Source: Psychroserpens sp.
Lineage (GTDB): Bacteria > Bacteroidota > Bacteroidia > Flavobacteriales > Flavobacteriaceae
Assembly: GCA_017643165.1 (NCBI GenBank)
Contig: JAEPNY010000001.1
Coordinates: 434,001-498,000 of the forward strand
Direction: 5' to 3'
Length of the DNA: 64,000 nucleotides
The notes under the pieces were generated by a model. The model was not told the DNA's origin, did not search any database, and was given only the letters and a program-made list of their open reading frames with translations. Made by a program: the position numbers and the translations under genes. Shown in pieces: positions 18,910-26,872 of the stretch. Position 1 is the first letter of the stretch. Every line of letters begins with the position of its first letter.

Positions 18910-18998
18910 TTCTATTATTTTATCTGTCTTTGTTTTATTATATTTTACTTTGGCTTTAGACCTTAAAATTGGTTAAATTCGCTTGTCCAAAAGTTTGT

Positions 18999-19022
18999 AG
19001 CGCCAAAGGCGCTGCAAAGATA
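18999..19022 (-). promoter_or_regulatory. Candidate ahcY -7 box and palindrome in its leader
   Basis: On the minus strand 19022-19015 reads TATCTTTG, a perfect TAnnTTTG box. Immediately downstream is a perfect palindrome AGCGCC-TTT-GGCGCT (19013-18999), which would fold at the very 5' end of the ahcY mRNA. No convincing -33 element is seen, and the leader has no SAM or SAH riboswitch consensus that I recognise. Confidence 0.45.
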
Positions 19023-19045
19023 ACTATTAAGTTTCAGATATTTAA

Positions 19046-19672
19046 ATGCCACTTTACAAAACTATTAACCCATCACCTAATACCGTAGTTAAAATCTGGA
19101 AAATCACGGAAAGTTATGAGGATTTAATTGCGCCTCTTAATCTTAAGCCTAATAGTTTAGAGCGTGTATTAGGTATGAAAAGTGAATTGCACCAAAGAGG
19201 GTTTTTAAGTGTGCGTCATCTTTTACGAGATTTTGGTTATACCGATCAAGACCTTTATTACGATGCGTTTGGAAAACCACATTTAAAAGATGGAAAGTAC
19301 ATTTCAATTACGCATTCCTTTATTTTTTCTGGTGTTATTATTAGTGATGAAGAAGTGGGAATAGACATAGAGAAGCAACGCGAAAAAATTGCGATTATCG
19401 CAAAAAAGTTCGTTGATTATGAATTCAATTATTTATCAGATTCTGATGACGATTATGTGAGAAGACTTACTGTAATCTGGGGTATTAAGGAGTCATTGTA
19501 TAAATTGTTTGCCACTCCAGGAATGTTATTTCGCGAGCACTTTCTGGTGATACCATTTATCCTCGAAGATGGACACACGATGGCTTGGATTGACTATCAA
19601 CAAAAGAAGTATAGATATAACACACATTATCTCGAGTTTGAAGGATTCACATGTGCTTTTGTAACCAATTAA
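19046..19672 (+). CDS. 4'-phosphopantetheinyl transferase (Sfp type)
   Basis: 208 aa. Transfers phosphopantetheine from CoA to a conserved Ser of carrier proteins. The two signature blocks are present: VGIDIE (Mg-binding acidic pair, about residue 112-117) and WGIKESLYK (about 152-160), with the FGKPHL and SITHS motifs upstream. The length fits the compact Sfp/AcpT class. It is the first gene of a run of seven closely spaced or overlapping genes and is one base from the next start. Confidence 0.9.
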   Translation: MPLYKTINPSPNTVVKIWKITESYEDLIAPLNLKPNSLERVLGMKSELHQRGFLSVRHLLRDFGYTDQDLYYDAFGKPHLKDGKYISITHSFIFSGVIISDEEVGIDIEKQREKIAIIAKKFVDYEFNYLSDSDDDYVRRLTVIWGIKESLYKLFATPGMLFREHFLVIPFILEDGHTMAWIDYQQKKYRYNTHYLEFEGFTCAFVTN

Positions 19673-19673
19673 A

Positions 19674-20408
19674 ATGAAGCACTTGTATAATAATATATTG
19701 CAGAATGTGGCAGCTGGTCAAAAAATGTTAGCAGTACTAATTGATCCAGATAAAATGCGTATTGAGTCCGTTTCGTCCTATGCGAAAAAAGTTAACGCTT
19801 CAATGGCAACGCATATATTTGTTGGTGGTAGTACGGTTGCAGAATATTTGTGTGATAAGCTCGTTGGCGAGTTAAAAAAGTATACCAATTTGCCTATAAT
19901 ATTGTTTCCTGGAGATGTAACTCAAATAACAAATATGGCGGATGCGCTGCTATTCTTATCGCTTATATCTGGTAACAATCCTGATTATTTAATCGGTAAA
20001 CATGTGCAGGCCGTAAGTAAGCTTCAAAATTCAAATTTAGAAATCATTCCAACAGGTTATATTTTAGTAGAGAATGGTAAGCCAACTATGGTTGAAAAAG
20101 TGACTAAAACTAAACCAATGTCTAGAGATAATTTACAATTGGTAGAAGATACAGCCGTGGCCGCCGAATATCTGGGAATGAAACTGGTTTATCTTGAAGC
20201 GGGAAGCGGTGCAAGTATGCCTGTTTCTTCAGAAATGATAGCTGCTGTAAAGCGCAGATTGTCAATCCCATTGATTGTTGGTGGTGGCATACGAACCAAA
20301 TCGCAGTTAGTAAGTGCTTATGAAGCAGGAGCCGATATGGTTGTTATTGGTACAGCTCTTGAGCAAGATGAATCATTCTTTGACATTTTAAAACCCAATA
20401 CGCTATGA
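19674..20408 (+). CDS. Geranylgeranylglyceryl phosphate synthase-like (PcrB/GGGPS family)
   Basis: 244 aa TIM-barrel prenyltransferase. Motifs of the family are clear: LIDPDK near the N-terminus, FVGGSTV, LFPGD, YLEAGSGA and the phosphate-binding GGGIR with ADMVVIGTALE. The archaeal enzymes make the first ether bond of membrane lipids from glycerol-1-phosphate and a polyprenyl diphosphate. Bacteroidota carry related synthases, but the final product in this phylum is not settled. It overlaps the next gene by four bases (ATGA), which implies coupled translation. Confidence 0.88.
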   Translation: MKHLYNNILQNVAAGQKMLAVLIDPDKMRIESVSSYAKKVNASMATHIFVGGSTVAEYLCDKLVGELKKYTNLPIILFPGDVTQITNMADALLFLSLISGNNPDYLIGKHVQAVSKLQNSNLEIIPTGYILVENGKPTMVEKVTKTKPMSRDNLQLVEDTAVAAEYLGMKLVYLEAGSGASMPVSSEMIAAVKRRLSIPLIVGGGIRTKSQLVSAYEAGADMVVIGTALEQDESFFDILKPNTL

Positions 20409-20665
20409 AAATTTCAGTAGAAATAACCTTAACACCTTTGCAAGATGATTATGAACCAGCAATTATCAATTTCATTAAGCAACTCAGAACTTCAGGATTG
20501 AAAATTCTTGAGAACCCACTTAGTACTCAAGTTTATGGAGATTATGATGAGGTTATGAATGTCTTGTCTAAAGAGATAAAGGGAGCCTTTGAGATGATTG
20601 AAAATGGCCTGCTCCACATGAAAATTGTTAAATCCGATAGATTTGATTATGAGCCACATTTTTGA
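20405..20665 (+). CDS. Thiamine-binding protein (YkoF/MTH1187 family)
   Basis: 86 aa, a single ferredoxin-like domain of the DUF77/MTH1187 type related to the thiamine-binding half of YkoF. The pattern ISVEITLTPLQDDY, FIKQLR and the helix GAFEMIENG is typical. It has no signal peptide, so it is cytoplasmic and presumably buffers or hands over thiamine or its precursors. Its start overlaps the GGGPS stop and its end overlaps the transporter start by 17 bases. Its position beside a PnuC-family transporter and upstream of a TPP-riboswitch receptor supports a role in thiamine salvage. Confidence 0.78.
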   Translation: MKISVEITLTPLQDDYEPAIINFIKQLRTSGLKILENPLSTQVYGDYDEVMNVLSKEIKGAFEMIENGLLHMKIVKSDRFDYEPHF

Positions 20666-21290
20666 TTTCTTTTTAGGGCAATATTCTGAATACGCAACCT
20701 TTGATATAGTACTTGAGATAACTGCGGTTATTTTTGGATTCCTTTCAGTATGGTTTTCAAAACAAAATAAGATTTGGGTATTTCCAACGGGAATGATCAG
20801 TACCGCTATTTACGTTTATTTGTTGGTTAAATGGGAGTTGTTGGGAGATATGATGATCAATGCCTATTATTTCATCATGAGTGTTTATGGCTGGTACATA
20901 TGGACTAGAAAAGTAGATCAATCACACGTAACGCCTATCACTACTACAAATATTAAAGAAAAACGATTAAGTAGCATCATATTTATCCTGACGCTTATTT
21001 TTGTATATCTCGTATATGTTAGTTTTGATAAATGGAATGGATGGGTGGCTTACATAGATACAATAACTACAGCGATATTCTTTGTTGGTATGTGGTTGAT
21101 GGCACGACGAAAGATTGAAAATTGGATCTATTGGATCATTGGAGATCTGATTTCAATACCACTCTATTTTTATAAAGGTTTTACCTTTACGAGTATACAG
21201 TATTTAGGATTTACTGTAATTGCAATTTTTGGTTATTTAGCATGGAAGAAAAGCTTAAACAAATCGATCACCTTAACCCAGAATGTTTAA
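20649..21290 (+). CDS. PnuC/PnuT family vitamin transporter
   Basis: 213 aa from ATG 20649; an in-frame TTG at 20625 would add eight residues lying inside the upstream gene, so the ATG is preferred. It has about seven transmembrane segments with the PnuC signature SVYGWYIWTR and the ITTAIFFVGMWLMARRK block. PnuC members carry nicotinamide riboside; the PnuT branch carries thiamine. Here the neighbours (thiamine-binding protein, TPP-riboswitch receptor) favour thiamine, while the following NadR-like kinase would also fit nicotinamide riboside. I lean to thiamine because of the riboswitch context. Confidence 0.82.
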   Translation: MSHIFDFFLGQYSEYATFDIVLEITAVIFGFLSVWFSKQNKIWVFPTGMISTAIYVYLLVKWELLGDMMINAYYFIMSVYGWYIWTRKVDQSHVTPITTTNIKEKRLSSIIFILTLIFVYLVYVSFDKWNGWVAYIDTITTAIFFVGMWLMARRKIENWIYWIIGDLISIPLYFYKGFTFTSIQYLGFTVIAIFGYLAWKKSLNKSITLTQNV

Positions 21291-21817
21291 AAGTAGTTCT
21301 ATTCGGACCTGAATCTACTGGAAAGACATCATTGGCTAAAGCATTAGCTGATCATTATCACACGTCTATGGTTGAAGAATATTCACGTTCATATGCTGCT
21401 ATTAAAACACAGAATAATGAAGCGTTAACTAAGGCTGATGTCTTGCCAATTGCTTTTGGTCAAATGCAATTGGAAAATGAAGGCTTATTAAATGCTAATC
21501 GCGTGCTGATTTGTGATACAGATCTATTGGAAACGCTCGTTTATTCTAAGTTTTATTATGAAGGATATTGTCCAGATATTCTCAAAAAAAAGGCCTTCGA
21601 AAATCATTACGATTTGTATTTTTTGACTTATATTGACCTCCCTTGGGAAGCTGACGGTATACGTGACCAACCTCACAATCGCGATTTTTTATTTGAGCAT
21701 TTTTTGAATGCTTTGAAAGATGCAAATAAACCATATGTGATTATCAAAGGCACTTACAAGGAGCGATTAGAAACCTGTGTTAAACACATTGACAATCTTT
21801 TAAAATCTAACTCTTGA
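21242..21817 (+). CDS. NadR-like P-loop kinase (COG3172 type)
   Basis: 191 aa ATP-binding protein. The Walker A motif GPESTGKT is at residues 22-29, matching the ribosylnicotinamide-kinase domain of NadR rather than generic AAA proteins. DTDLLETLVYSKFYYEG and the LPWEADGIRDQP lid region are also NadR-like. It lacks the nucleotidyltransferase domain and the HTH of full NadR. It should phosphorylate the substrate imported by the upstream PnuC-family permease, trapping it in the cell. Its start overlaps the permease gene by 49 bases. Whether it acts on thiamine or on nicotinamide riboside cannot be told from sequence. Confidence 0.75.
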   Translation: MEEKLKQIDHLNPECLKVVLFGPESTGKTSLAKALADHYHTSMVEEYSRSYAAIKTQNNEALTKADVLPIAFGQMQLENEGLLNANRVLICDTDLLETLVYSKFYYEGYCPDILKKKAFENHYDLYFLTYIDLPWEADGIRDQPHNRDFLFEHFLNALKDANKPYVIIKGTYKERLETCVKHIDNLLKSNS

Positions 21818-23370
21818 ATTTTTCAAAAAAGGACATAAAACAAATAGAACAAAAAGGGATTACCGTAGAAACTGTCGAACGACAGATTCGCGTTTTTGAA
21901 AATGGTTTAGCATTTACGAATTTGAATTCAGCAGCTACCATTGGAGACGGAATCGTTAAGCTTAATAATAAGCAGATTGATCATTACACCCAATTATTTG
22001 AATCTAAAAAAGACGACAAGCGTATCATAAAATTTGTCCCTGCATCTGGCGCTGCTACGCGTATGTTTAAATTCTTGTTTAAGTTTTTAGATGAATTCAA
22101 TATTGAAAATAATAGTATCAATTGGTATATTAATAGACATAAAAATCTCAATTTATCGATGTTCTATATTGGGATTGAAAAATTTCCTTTCTTTCATATA
22201 GTAAAGGAACGACTCCTTGATACTTATCCTGATTTTGATGACCTATCAATTAATGAACAAGGCTACTACTTCGTTCGAATGATGTTAGATGTTGACAAAC
22301 TAAACTATGGTAATTATCCAAAAGGACTTCTACCGTTCCATTTGTATAAAAATCATGTCGTGGCCACAGCCTTCGGAGAACATTTATATGAATCAGCAAT
22401 GTATTCACCAAGTGATAAATCGACCGAACTTCATTTTACAATTTCAGAAAGACATGAGCATAAATTCGATGAAGAATTTAAACGAATTGAGGAAAAAGTC
22501 GAAGAAAAAACCGGGTCAAAATTTGACATTTCATTCTCATATCAGAAAGAATCTACCGATACTATAGCTGTTACACCAAAAAATAAACCATTCAGAAATG
22601 AGGATGGAACGCTTTTATTTCGACCTTCAGGTCATGGTGCATTAATTGAAAATTTAAACGATCTCGATGCAGATATCATTTTTATCAAGAATATTGATAA
22701 TGTAGTGACCTTTAAATTTAAAGAGGAAGTGGCCAAGTATAAAAAAGTGTTGGCCGGATTACTTATAGAAATTCAGGAACAGGCATTTAATTATTCTACT
22801 AAACTTGAAAACGAAACACTAGTTGAGAGTGAATTAATCGAAATAGCTGAATTTCTAGCAAATACAATGAATGTGAGGATCAGCTCAGAATTTGAAAAAT
22901 ATTCACTAAAATATCAGATCGAATATCTAGCGGAAAAGTTAAATCGCCCAATTCGTGTTTGTGGGATGGTAAAAAATGAAGGAGAACCAGGTGGTGGGCC
23001 GTTTTGGGTAAAAGATGAAAGCGGAAACGTATCGCTGCAAATTGTGGAGTCTGCTCAAATCAATAAAAAAAGTAAGCATCAAAAGGACATTCTAACCAAC
23101 GCAACACATTTTAATCCTGTAGATCTAGTATGCGGAGTAAAAAACTACAAAGGAGAAAAGTTCGATTTGAAACAGTTTGTTGACCAAAAAGCTGGATTTA
23201 TTACTACCAAAACAAAGTTTGGTAAAGATTTAAAAGCTCTAGAGTTGCCAGGGCTATGGAATGGAAGTATGGCGAATTGGAACACCATCTTCGTGGAAGT
23301 CCCATTAACTACATTTAACCCTGTAAAAACGGTTAATGACTTATTAAAGGCACCACATCAAATTCGATAG
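21814..23370 (+). CDS. DUF4301 protein with nucleotidyltransferase-like motifs
   Basis: 518 aa, no assigned function. The start is a TTG overlapping the kinase stop (TTGA), supported by the typical N-terminus FSKKDIKQIEQKG. By eye two blocks resemble GT-A sugar-nucleotide uridylyltransferases: PASGAATRMF at 76-85, like a nucleotide-binding GG-x-TR loop, and RPSGHGALIENL with KNIDNV at 270-297, like the GHG and N-x-DN substrate blocks. A conserved GEPGGGPFWV lies at 390-399. I infer a nucleotidyl-transfer activity. The gene is coupled to the kinase and transporter, so a salvage role is plausible but unproven. Confidence 0.7.
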   Translation: MNFSKKDIKQIEQKGITVETVERQIRVFENGLAFTNLNSAATIGDGIVKLNNKQIDHYTQLFESKKDDKRIIKFVPASGAATRMFKFLFKFLDEFNIENNSINWYINRHKNLNLSMFYIGIEKFPFFHIVKERLLDTYPDFDDLSINEQGYYFVRMMLDVDKLNYGNYPKGLLPFHLYKNHVVATAFGEHLYESAMYSPSDKSTELHFTISERHEHKFDEEFKRIEEKVEEKTGSKFDISFSYQKESTDTIAVTPKNKPFRNEDGTLLFRPSGHGALIENLNDLDADIIFIKNIDNVVTFKFKEEVAKYKKVLAGLLIEIQEQAFNYSTKLENETLVESELIEIAEFLANTMNVRISSEFEKYSLKYQIEYLAEKLNRPIRVCGMVKNEGEPGGGPFWVKDESGNVSLQIVESAQINKKSKHQKDILTNATHFNPVDLVCGVKNYKGEKFDLKQFVDQKAGFITTKTKFGKDLKALELPGLWNGSMANWNTIFVEVPLTTFNPVKTVNDLLKAPHQIR

Positions 23371-23372
23371 AA

Positions 23373-23780
23373 ATGTTTGATGAGCAATCGATAGTAAAGG
23401 AATTAAGTTTTAAAGCAATTCGAAGCTCTGGTGCAGGTGGACAGCATGTCAATAAAACGTCCTCGAAAGTTGAACTTTACTTTGATCTATTAAATTCAAA
23501 AGTCCTTTCAACTAAACAAAAAGAACTTTTGGTAAAAAACTTAGCGTATCGCTTAACCAAAAATTCAGAGTTAATTTTGCAATGCGATGAAAGCCGAAGT
23601 CAACATAAAAATAAGACGATTGTCACTGCACGCTTCATTGATTTAATCAAAACAAATTTGATAGAAGAAAAAGAGCGTATTCCAACAAAGATTCCCAAAG
23701 CGGTCATCAAAAAGCGACTTACCGATAAGCGTAAACAGTCTGATAAAAAGGCCAATCGTAAACCTCCGAAAATAGATTAA
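23373..23780 (+). CDS. arfB: Peptidyl-tRNA hydrolase ArfB/YaeJ-type (ribosome rescue)
   Basis: 135 aa, class I release-factor-like domain. The catalytic GGQ is present in SSGAGGQHVNKTSSKVEL. The C-terminal tail is strongly basic (KKRLTDKRKQSDKKANRK), which in ArfB enters the empty mRNA channel of stalled ribosomes. It hydrolyses peptidyl-tRNA on stalled ribosomes. It lacks codon-recognition domains, as expected. It starts two bases after DUF4301; its place in a vitamin operon is probably a matter of position. Confidence 0.9.
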   Translation: MFDEQSIVKELSFKAIRSSGAGGQHVNKTSSKVELYFDLLNSKVLSTKQKELLVKNLAYRLTKNSELILQCDESRSQHKNKTIVTARFIDLIKTNLIEEKERIPTKIPKAVIKKRLTDKRKQSDKKANRKPPKID

Positions 23781-23797
23781 ATAAAAAAGTCAGGATC

Positions 23798-23833
23798 TTT
23801 TTAGTATTAACAACTATTTCTACTTTATCTTTG
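23798..23833 (+). promoter_or_regulatory. Promoter of the TPP riboswitch transcript
   Basis: TATCTTTG at 23826-23833 matches the TAnnTTTG -7 box, with a T-rich possible -33 (TTTTTAG) about 21 bases upstream. Transcription would then start at about 23838, at the base of riboswitch helix P1, which supports the assignment. Confidence 0.6.
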
Positions 23834-23836
23834 CAG

Positions 23837-23918
23837 CGTTCTCAAAAAGGGGTGCCTATATCGGCTGAGATCATACCCATTGAACCTGAGCAGGTAATGC
23901 TGTTAAGGGATACGAACG
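23837..23918 (+). promoter_or_regulatory. TPP riboswitch (THI element)
   Basis: The conserved thi-box blocks are present in order: GGGGTGCC (23849-23856), GGCTGAGATCATACCC (23863-23878), GAACCTGAGCAGGTAATGC (23882-23900) and AAGGGATA (23905-23912). The helix P1 strands CGTTC (23837-23841) and GAACG (23914-23918) are complementary. It binds thiamine pyrophosphate and should reduce expression of the TonB-dependent receptor when TPP is plentiful. The 3' P1 strand can instead pair with a downstream CGTTC (23951-23955). Confidence 0.95.
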
Positions 23919-23955
23919 ATTTAGAATTGTGGCTCGCCTAATTCTAAGGTCGTTC
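23914..23955 (+). promoter_or_regulatory. Expression-platform hairpin of the TPP riboswitch
   Basis: GAACGA (23914-23919) pairs with TCGTTC (23950-23955) and TTAGAATT (23921-23928) with AATTCTAA (23940-23947), giving a long hairpin whose outer strand is also the 3' side of P1. The two structures exclude each other. There is no long T-run after it, so simple termination is not evident; control of translation or another downstream structure is possible. Confidence 0.6.
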
Positions 23956-24026
23956 ATTTAATCAAATTTTTAACCAAGAATAATAACCTCTTTTTATTCG
24001 ATTATTATGTAATTAATCTAATCGTA

Positions 24027-26207
24027 ATGAAAAATTTATTCGCATTTTTTTGTCTAATCGCGTGCACATTCGCCGCATTAGGGCAAGAAAAACAACAAGA
24101 TTCTACTAAAACAGAAAAACTTGATGAAGTACTTGTAAAAGCTGTTAGGGTAGATGCTAAATCTCCAATCACGCACACAAATGTGACTAAAAAGGAGATT
24201 GCAAAACGTAATTTAGGACAGGATATTCCAATTTTACTAAACTACTTACCATCAGTAGTCACAACTTCCGATGCTGGTGCCGGAGTTGGATATACTGGTA
24301 TTCGAGTTCGTGGTGTGAGTTCACAATCTACGAACGTAACTATTAACGGGATTCCGTACAATGATGCTGAATCATTAGGAACGTTTTGGGTTAACTTAGG
24401 TGATTTTGCCTCATCTGTAGAAAGTTTACAGCTGCAGCGTGGTGTCGGGACTTCTACTAATGGCTCAGGTGCTTTTGGTGCAAGTATTAATGTTTTAACC
24501 GATGCCGTTTCAAAAGAATCTACTGGTGAAATTTCTAATTCTTTTGGAAGTTTCAATACAAGAAAACATACCGTAAAGTTTAGTACTGGTTTGATGAAAG
24601 ACCATTTTGAAATTGCAGGACGACTCTCAAATATTACTTCAGATGGTTATGTAGATCGTGCATCAACAGATCTTAAATCCTATTTCTTACAAGGGTCTTA
24701 TGTAGACGATAATACCTTGATAAAAGCTGTAATGTTTGGTGGAAGTGAAGTAACCTATCAGTCATGGTTCGGTATAGATGCTGAAACTTTAGCGAATGAT
24801 CGTACGTTTAATCCTGCAGGACAATACACAGATGATGACGGTAATATCCAATTTTATGATCGTGAAGTTGACGATTATATGCAAGACCACTACCAACTGC
24901 ATTGGAACCAACGATATAACAGCCAATGGTCTACCACGATTGGTTTAAACTACACCTATGGTCGTGGCTTCTTTGAGCAATTTCGTGAAGATGATGATTT
25001 TGACACCTATGGTTTTGAGGAGTTAAATGTCAATGGTGAAACGGTAAATACAACAGACTTAGTACGTCGTCGTTGGTTAGACAATGATTTTTATGTTTTT
25101 AATGCAAGTGCAAATTATAAAGACAACAATTTAGATCTGATATTCGGAACATCAATTAGCCATTACGATGGTGATCACTTTGGAGAAGTGATCTGGGCTG
25201 AATTTGCATCACAAAGTGATATTAGAGATCGATATTATGAAGGAAATGGTAAGAAAAATGACTTTTCGGTGTTTTCTAAAGCCAATTATAGATTAAATGA
25301 TCAAATCAAACTTTATGGTGATCTTCAAGTACGAAATGTTAACTATGAAACCTCTGGAATTAATTCAAACCTTACAGAATTTATCGTAGATGAGAATTAT
25401 ACGTTCTTCAATCCGAAAGTGGGAATTACTTATGAGCTGAACGATCGAAACGATTTATATTTCTCATATGCGCGTGCTAATCGTGAACCGAGTCGTGATG
25501 ATTTTGAAAACAACCCAACAGTAGAACCAGAGCAGTTAAATGATTTTGAATTTGGATGGCGCCATAGAAAAGGCAATTTCAGTTTTAATGCCAATTTCTA
25601 TGCCATGCTGTATAACGAACAATTGGTACTAACAGGAAATATTGATAACGTTGGCAATCCAATACGTACGAACAGTGGAGAGAGTTATCGCTTAGGACTA
25701 GAATTAGAGGCAGTTATTCCTGTTACACCTAAGCTAACTTTACAACCAAATGCGACGATTAGTACGAATAGAAATAGAGAAACTATAATTCCTTTCGATG
25801 GTGAACTGGTTAATCTAGGTGCAACAGATATCGCATTTTCACCAGAATTAATCGCTGCAAATGCTATTGTTTTTCAACCGGTTCAAAACTTGCAAGTGTC
25901 TTTGCTGAGTAAGTTTGTTGGAGAGCAGTTTATGAGTAATACAGAAGCAGAATTATCGCGATTAGACAGTTTCTTTGTCAACGATCTTAATCTGACTTAC
26001 ACATTAAAGACTAAGTCTATTTTTGATTCAATAGTTTTAACAGGTTTAGTGAATAATATTTTCAATGAGAAATACGTTTCGAATGGCTATTATTTTACGT
26101 TCGACGATGATTTCTCGAACCCTGGAACGATTACAACGGTAGAAGGTGCAGGATTTTATCCACAAGCAACTACAAACTTTTTAGTAGGATTAACACTCAA
26201 CTTTTAA
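24027..26207 (+). CDS. TonB-dependent outer-membrane receptor, predicted thiamine uptake
   Basis: 726 aa. A signal peptide (ends about residue 19, ALGQ) is followed by a TonB-box-like LDEVLVKAVRV, a plug domain (residues about 45-160, with RVRGVSSQSTNVTINGIPYND) and a 22-strand barrel ending in the aromatic LTLNF. Such receptors import scarce compounds across the outer membrane using TonB energy. The TPP riboswitch directly upstream strongly suggests thiamine or a derivative as the substrate, as described for the OMR1-type receptors of Bacteroidota. The barrel length is normal and no truncation is seen. Confidence 0.9.
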   Translation: MKNLFAFFCLIACTFAALGQEKQQDSTKTEKLDEVLVKAVRVDAKSPITHTNVTKKEIAKRNLGQDIPILLNYLPSVVTTSDAGAGVGYTGIRVRGVSSQSTNVTINGIPYNDAESLGTFWVNLGDFASSVESLQLQRGVGTSTNGSGAFGASINVLTDAVSKESTGEISNSFGSFNTRKHTVKFSTGLMKDHFEIAGRLSNITSDGYVDRASTDLKSYFLQGSYVDDNTLIKAVMFGGSEVTYQSWFGIDAETLANDRTFNPAGQYTDDDGNIQFYDREVDDYMQDHYQLHWNQRYNSQWSTTIGLNYTYGRGFFEQFREDDDFDTYGFEELNVNGETVNTTDLVRRRWLDNDFYVFNASANYKDNNLDLIFGTSISHYDGDHFGEVIWAEFASQSDIRDRYYEGNGKKNDFSVFSKANYRLNDQIKLYGDLQVRNVNYETSGINSNLTEFIVDENYTFFNPKVGITYELNDRNDLYFSYARANREPSRDDFENNPTVEPEQLNDFEFGWRHRKGNFSFNANFYAMLYNEQLVLTGNIDNVGNPIRTNSGESYRLGLELEAVIPVTPKLTLQPNATISTNRNRETIIPFDGELVNLGATDIAFSPELIAANAIVFQPVQNLQVSLLSKFVGEQFMSNTEAELSRLDSFFVNDLNLTYTLKTKSIFDSIVLTGLVNNIFNEKYVSNGYYFTFDDDFSNPGTITTVEGAGFYPQATTNFLVGLTLNF

Positions 26208-26222
26208 TCTTAGAACTCTAAT

Positions 26223-26257
26223 GAAAAACGCTCTTCAATTTTGAAGAGCGTTTTTTA
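26223..26257 (+). terminator. Terminator after the TonB-dependent receptor
   Basis: Perfect stem AAAAACGCTCTTCAA / TTGAAGAGCGTTTTT with a two-base central gap, then TTTTTT. It also lies 17 bases past the stop of the convergent lipoprotein gene and may serve both. Confidence 0.85.
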
Positions 26258-26273
26258 TTATTTGGTTATTTGA

Positions 26274-26699
26274 TTAATTGAATATTCTCAAATTAGAACC
26301 ACTCAATGCTGTTCGATATTCTCGAAGTGTACAAGGTAATGGATCACCTGTAGACTGACCTGTGAACAAACTGTATTCATTTCCTTCGCCACAGCTACTA
26401 CTTACATTTACACCATCCAACTGTAAAAAAGAGCACGGCTCTGGTATGATATTAGGATCAGCTGCGTCATAAGCACGAAACATACCATTTCCAACATTAA
26501 TAACATAAACACCAGCATTTCCTTGATTTGGAATAAATCTAACAGTACTTGTAAACATTAATTCGCTAAATTCAGGTAAGTTTAAATTTAGAGTAACTTC
26601 TACACCTACATTTAAGAGGAAATTACAGCGATTGACGGTGTCATCATTACCGCAACTCATTAATACTAAGAAGGATAAAATAAGAGAAAGTTTTTTCAT
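26274..26699 (-). CDS. Lipoprotein with a Rieske-like fold lacking cluster ligands
   Basis: 141 aa from the ATG at 26699; an upstream ATG at 26723 is less likely because it puts eight residues ahead of the signal. The lipobox is VLMSC (Cys16). Residues 70-141 follow the layout of a Rieske domain: MFRAYDAADP, then PCSFLQLDG, a second Cys block at 103, LFTGQSTGDPLPCTLREY and a final LRIF. The Cys-x-His and Cys-x-x-His cluster boxes are missing, so it should not bind a 2Fe-2S cluster. I propose a degenerate Rieske-fold lipoprotein of unknown role. Confidence 0.5.
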   Translation of the reverse strand: MKKLSLILSFLVLMSCGNDDTVNRCNFLLNVGVEVTLNLNLPEFSELMFTSTVRFIPNQGNAGVYVINVGNGMFRAYDAADPNIIPEPCSFLQLDGVNVSSSCGEGNEYSLFTGQSTGDPLPCTLREYRTALSGSNLRIFN

Positions 26700-26758
26700 G
26701 AAGCTAATTACTTTTGCTCGCAATTTACAATAATTTCGAGCTAGAAATAAATATTTTG

Positions 26759-26766
26759 TATCTTTG
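26759..26766 (+). promoter_or_regulatory. Candidate -7 promoter box of greA
   Basis: TATCTTTG, a perfect TAnnTTTG match, about 106 bases before the greA ATG. The resulting leader would contain two hairpins (see next feature). No strong -33 box is visible. Confidence 0.5.
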
Positions 26767-26772
26767 TGATGG

Positions 26773-26820
26773 AATCTCGTGATAGCGAGATTTTTTCATT
26801 CGTCCCGAACTTGTTCGGGA
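26773..26820 (+). promoter_or_regulatory. Two hairpins in the greA leader
   Basis: AATCTCG (26773-26779) pairs with CGAGATT (26786-26792) and is followed by TTTT, so it looks like a weak terminator. TCCCGAA (26803-26809) pairs with TTCGGGA (26814-26820). They could attenuate greA transcription, which would suit a transcription-elongation factor; this is inference. Confidence 0.45.
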
Positions 26821-26872
26821 TATTTTGAATATAGCTATCAAAGATTCTTTTAATAACCTAAACGAATGAATT

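Noticed and set aside
18910-19045. SAM or SAH riboswitch in front of ahcY
   Set aside because: The leader has a simple palindrome only; I see no conserved core of the known SAM or SAH classes.
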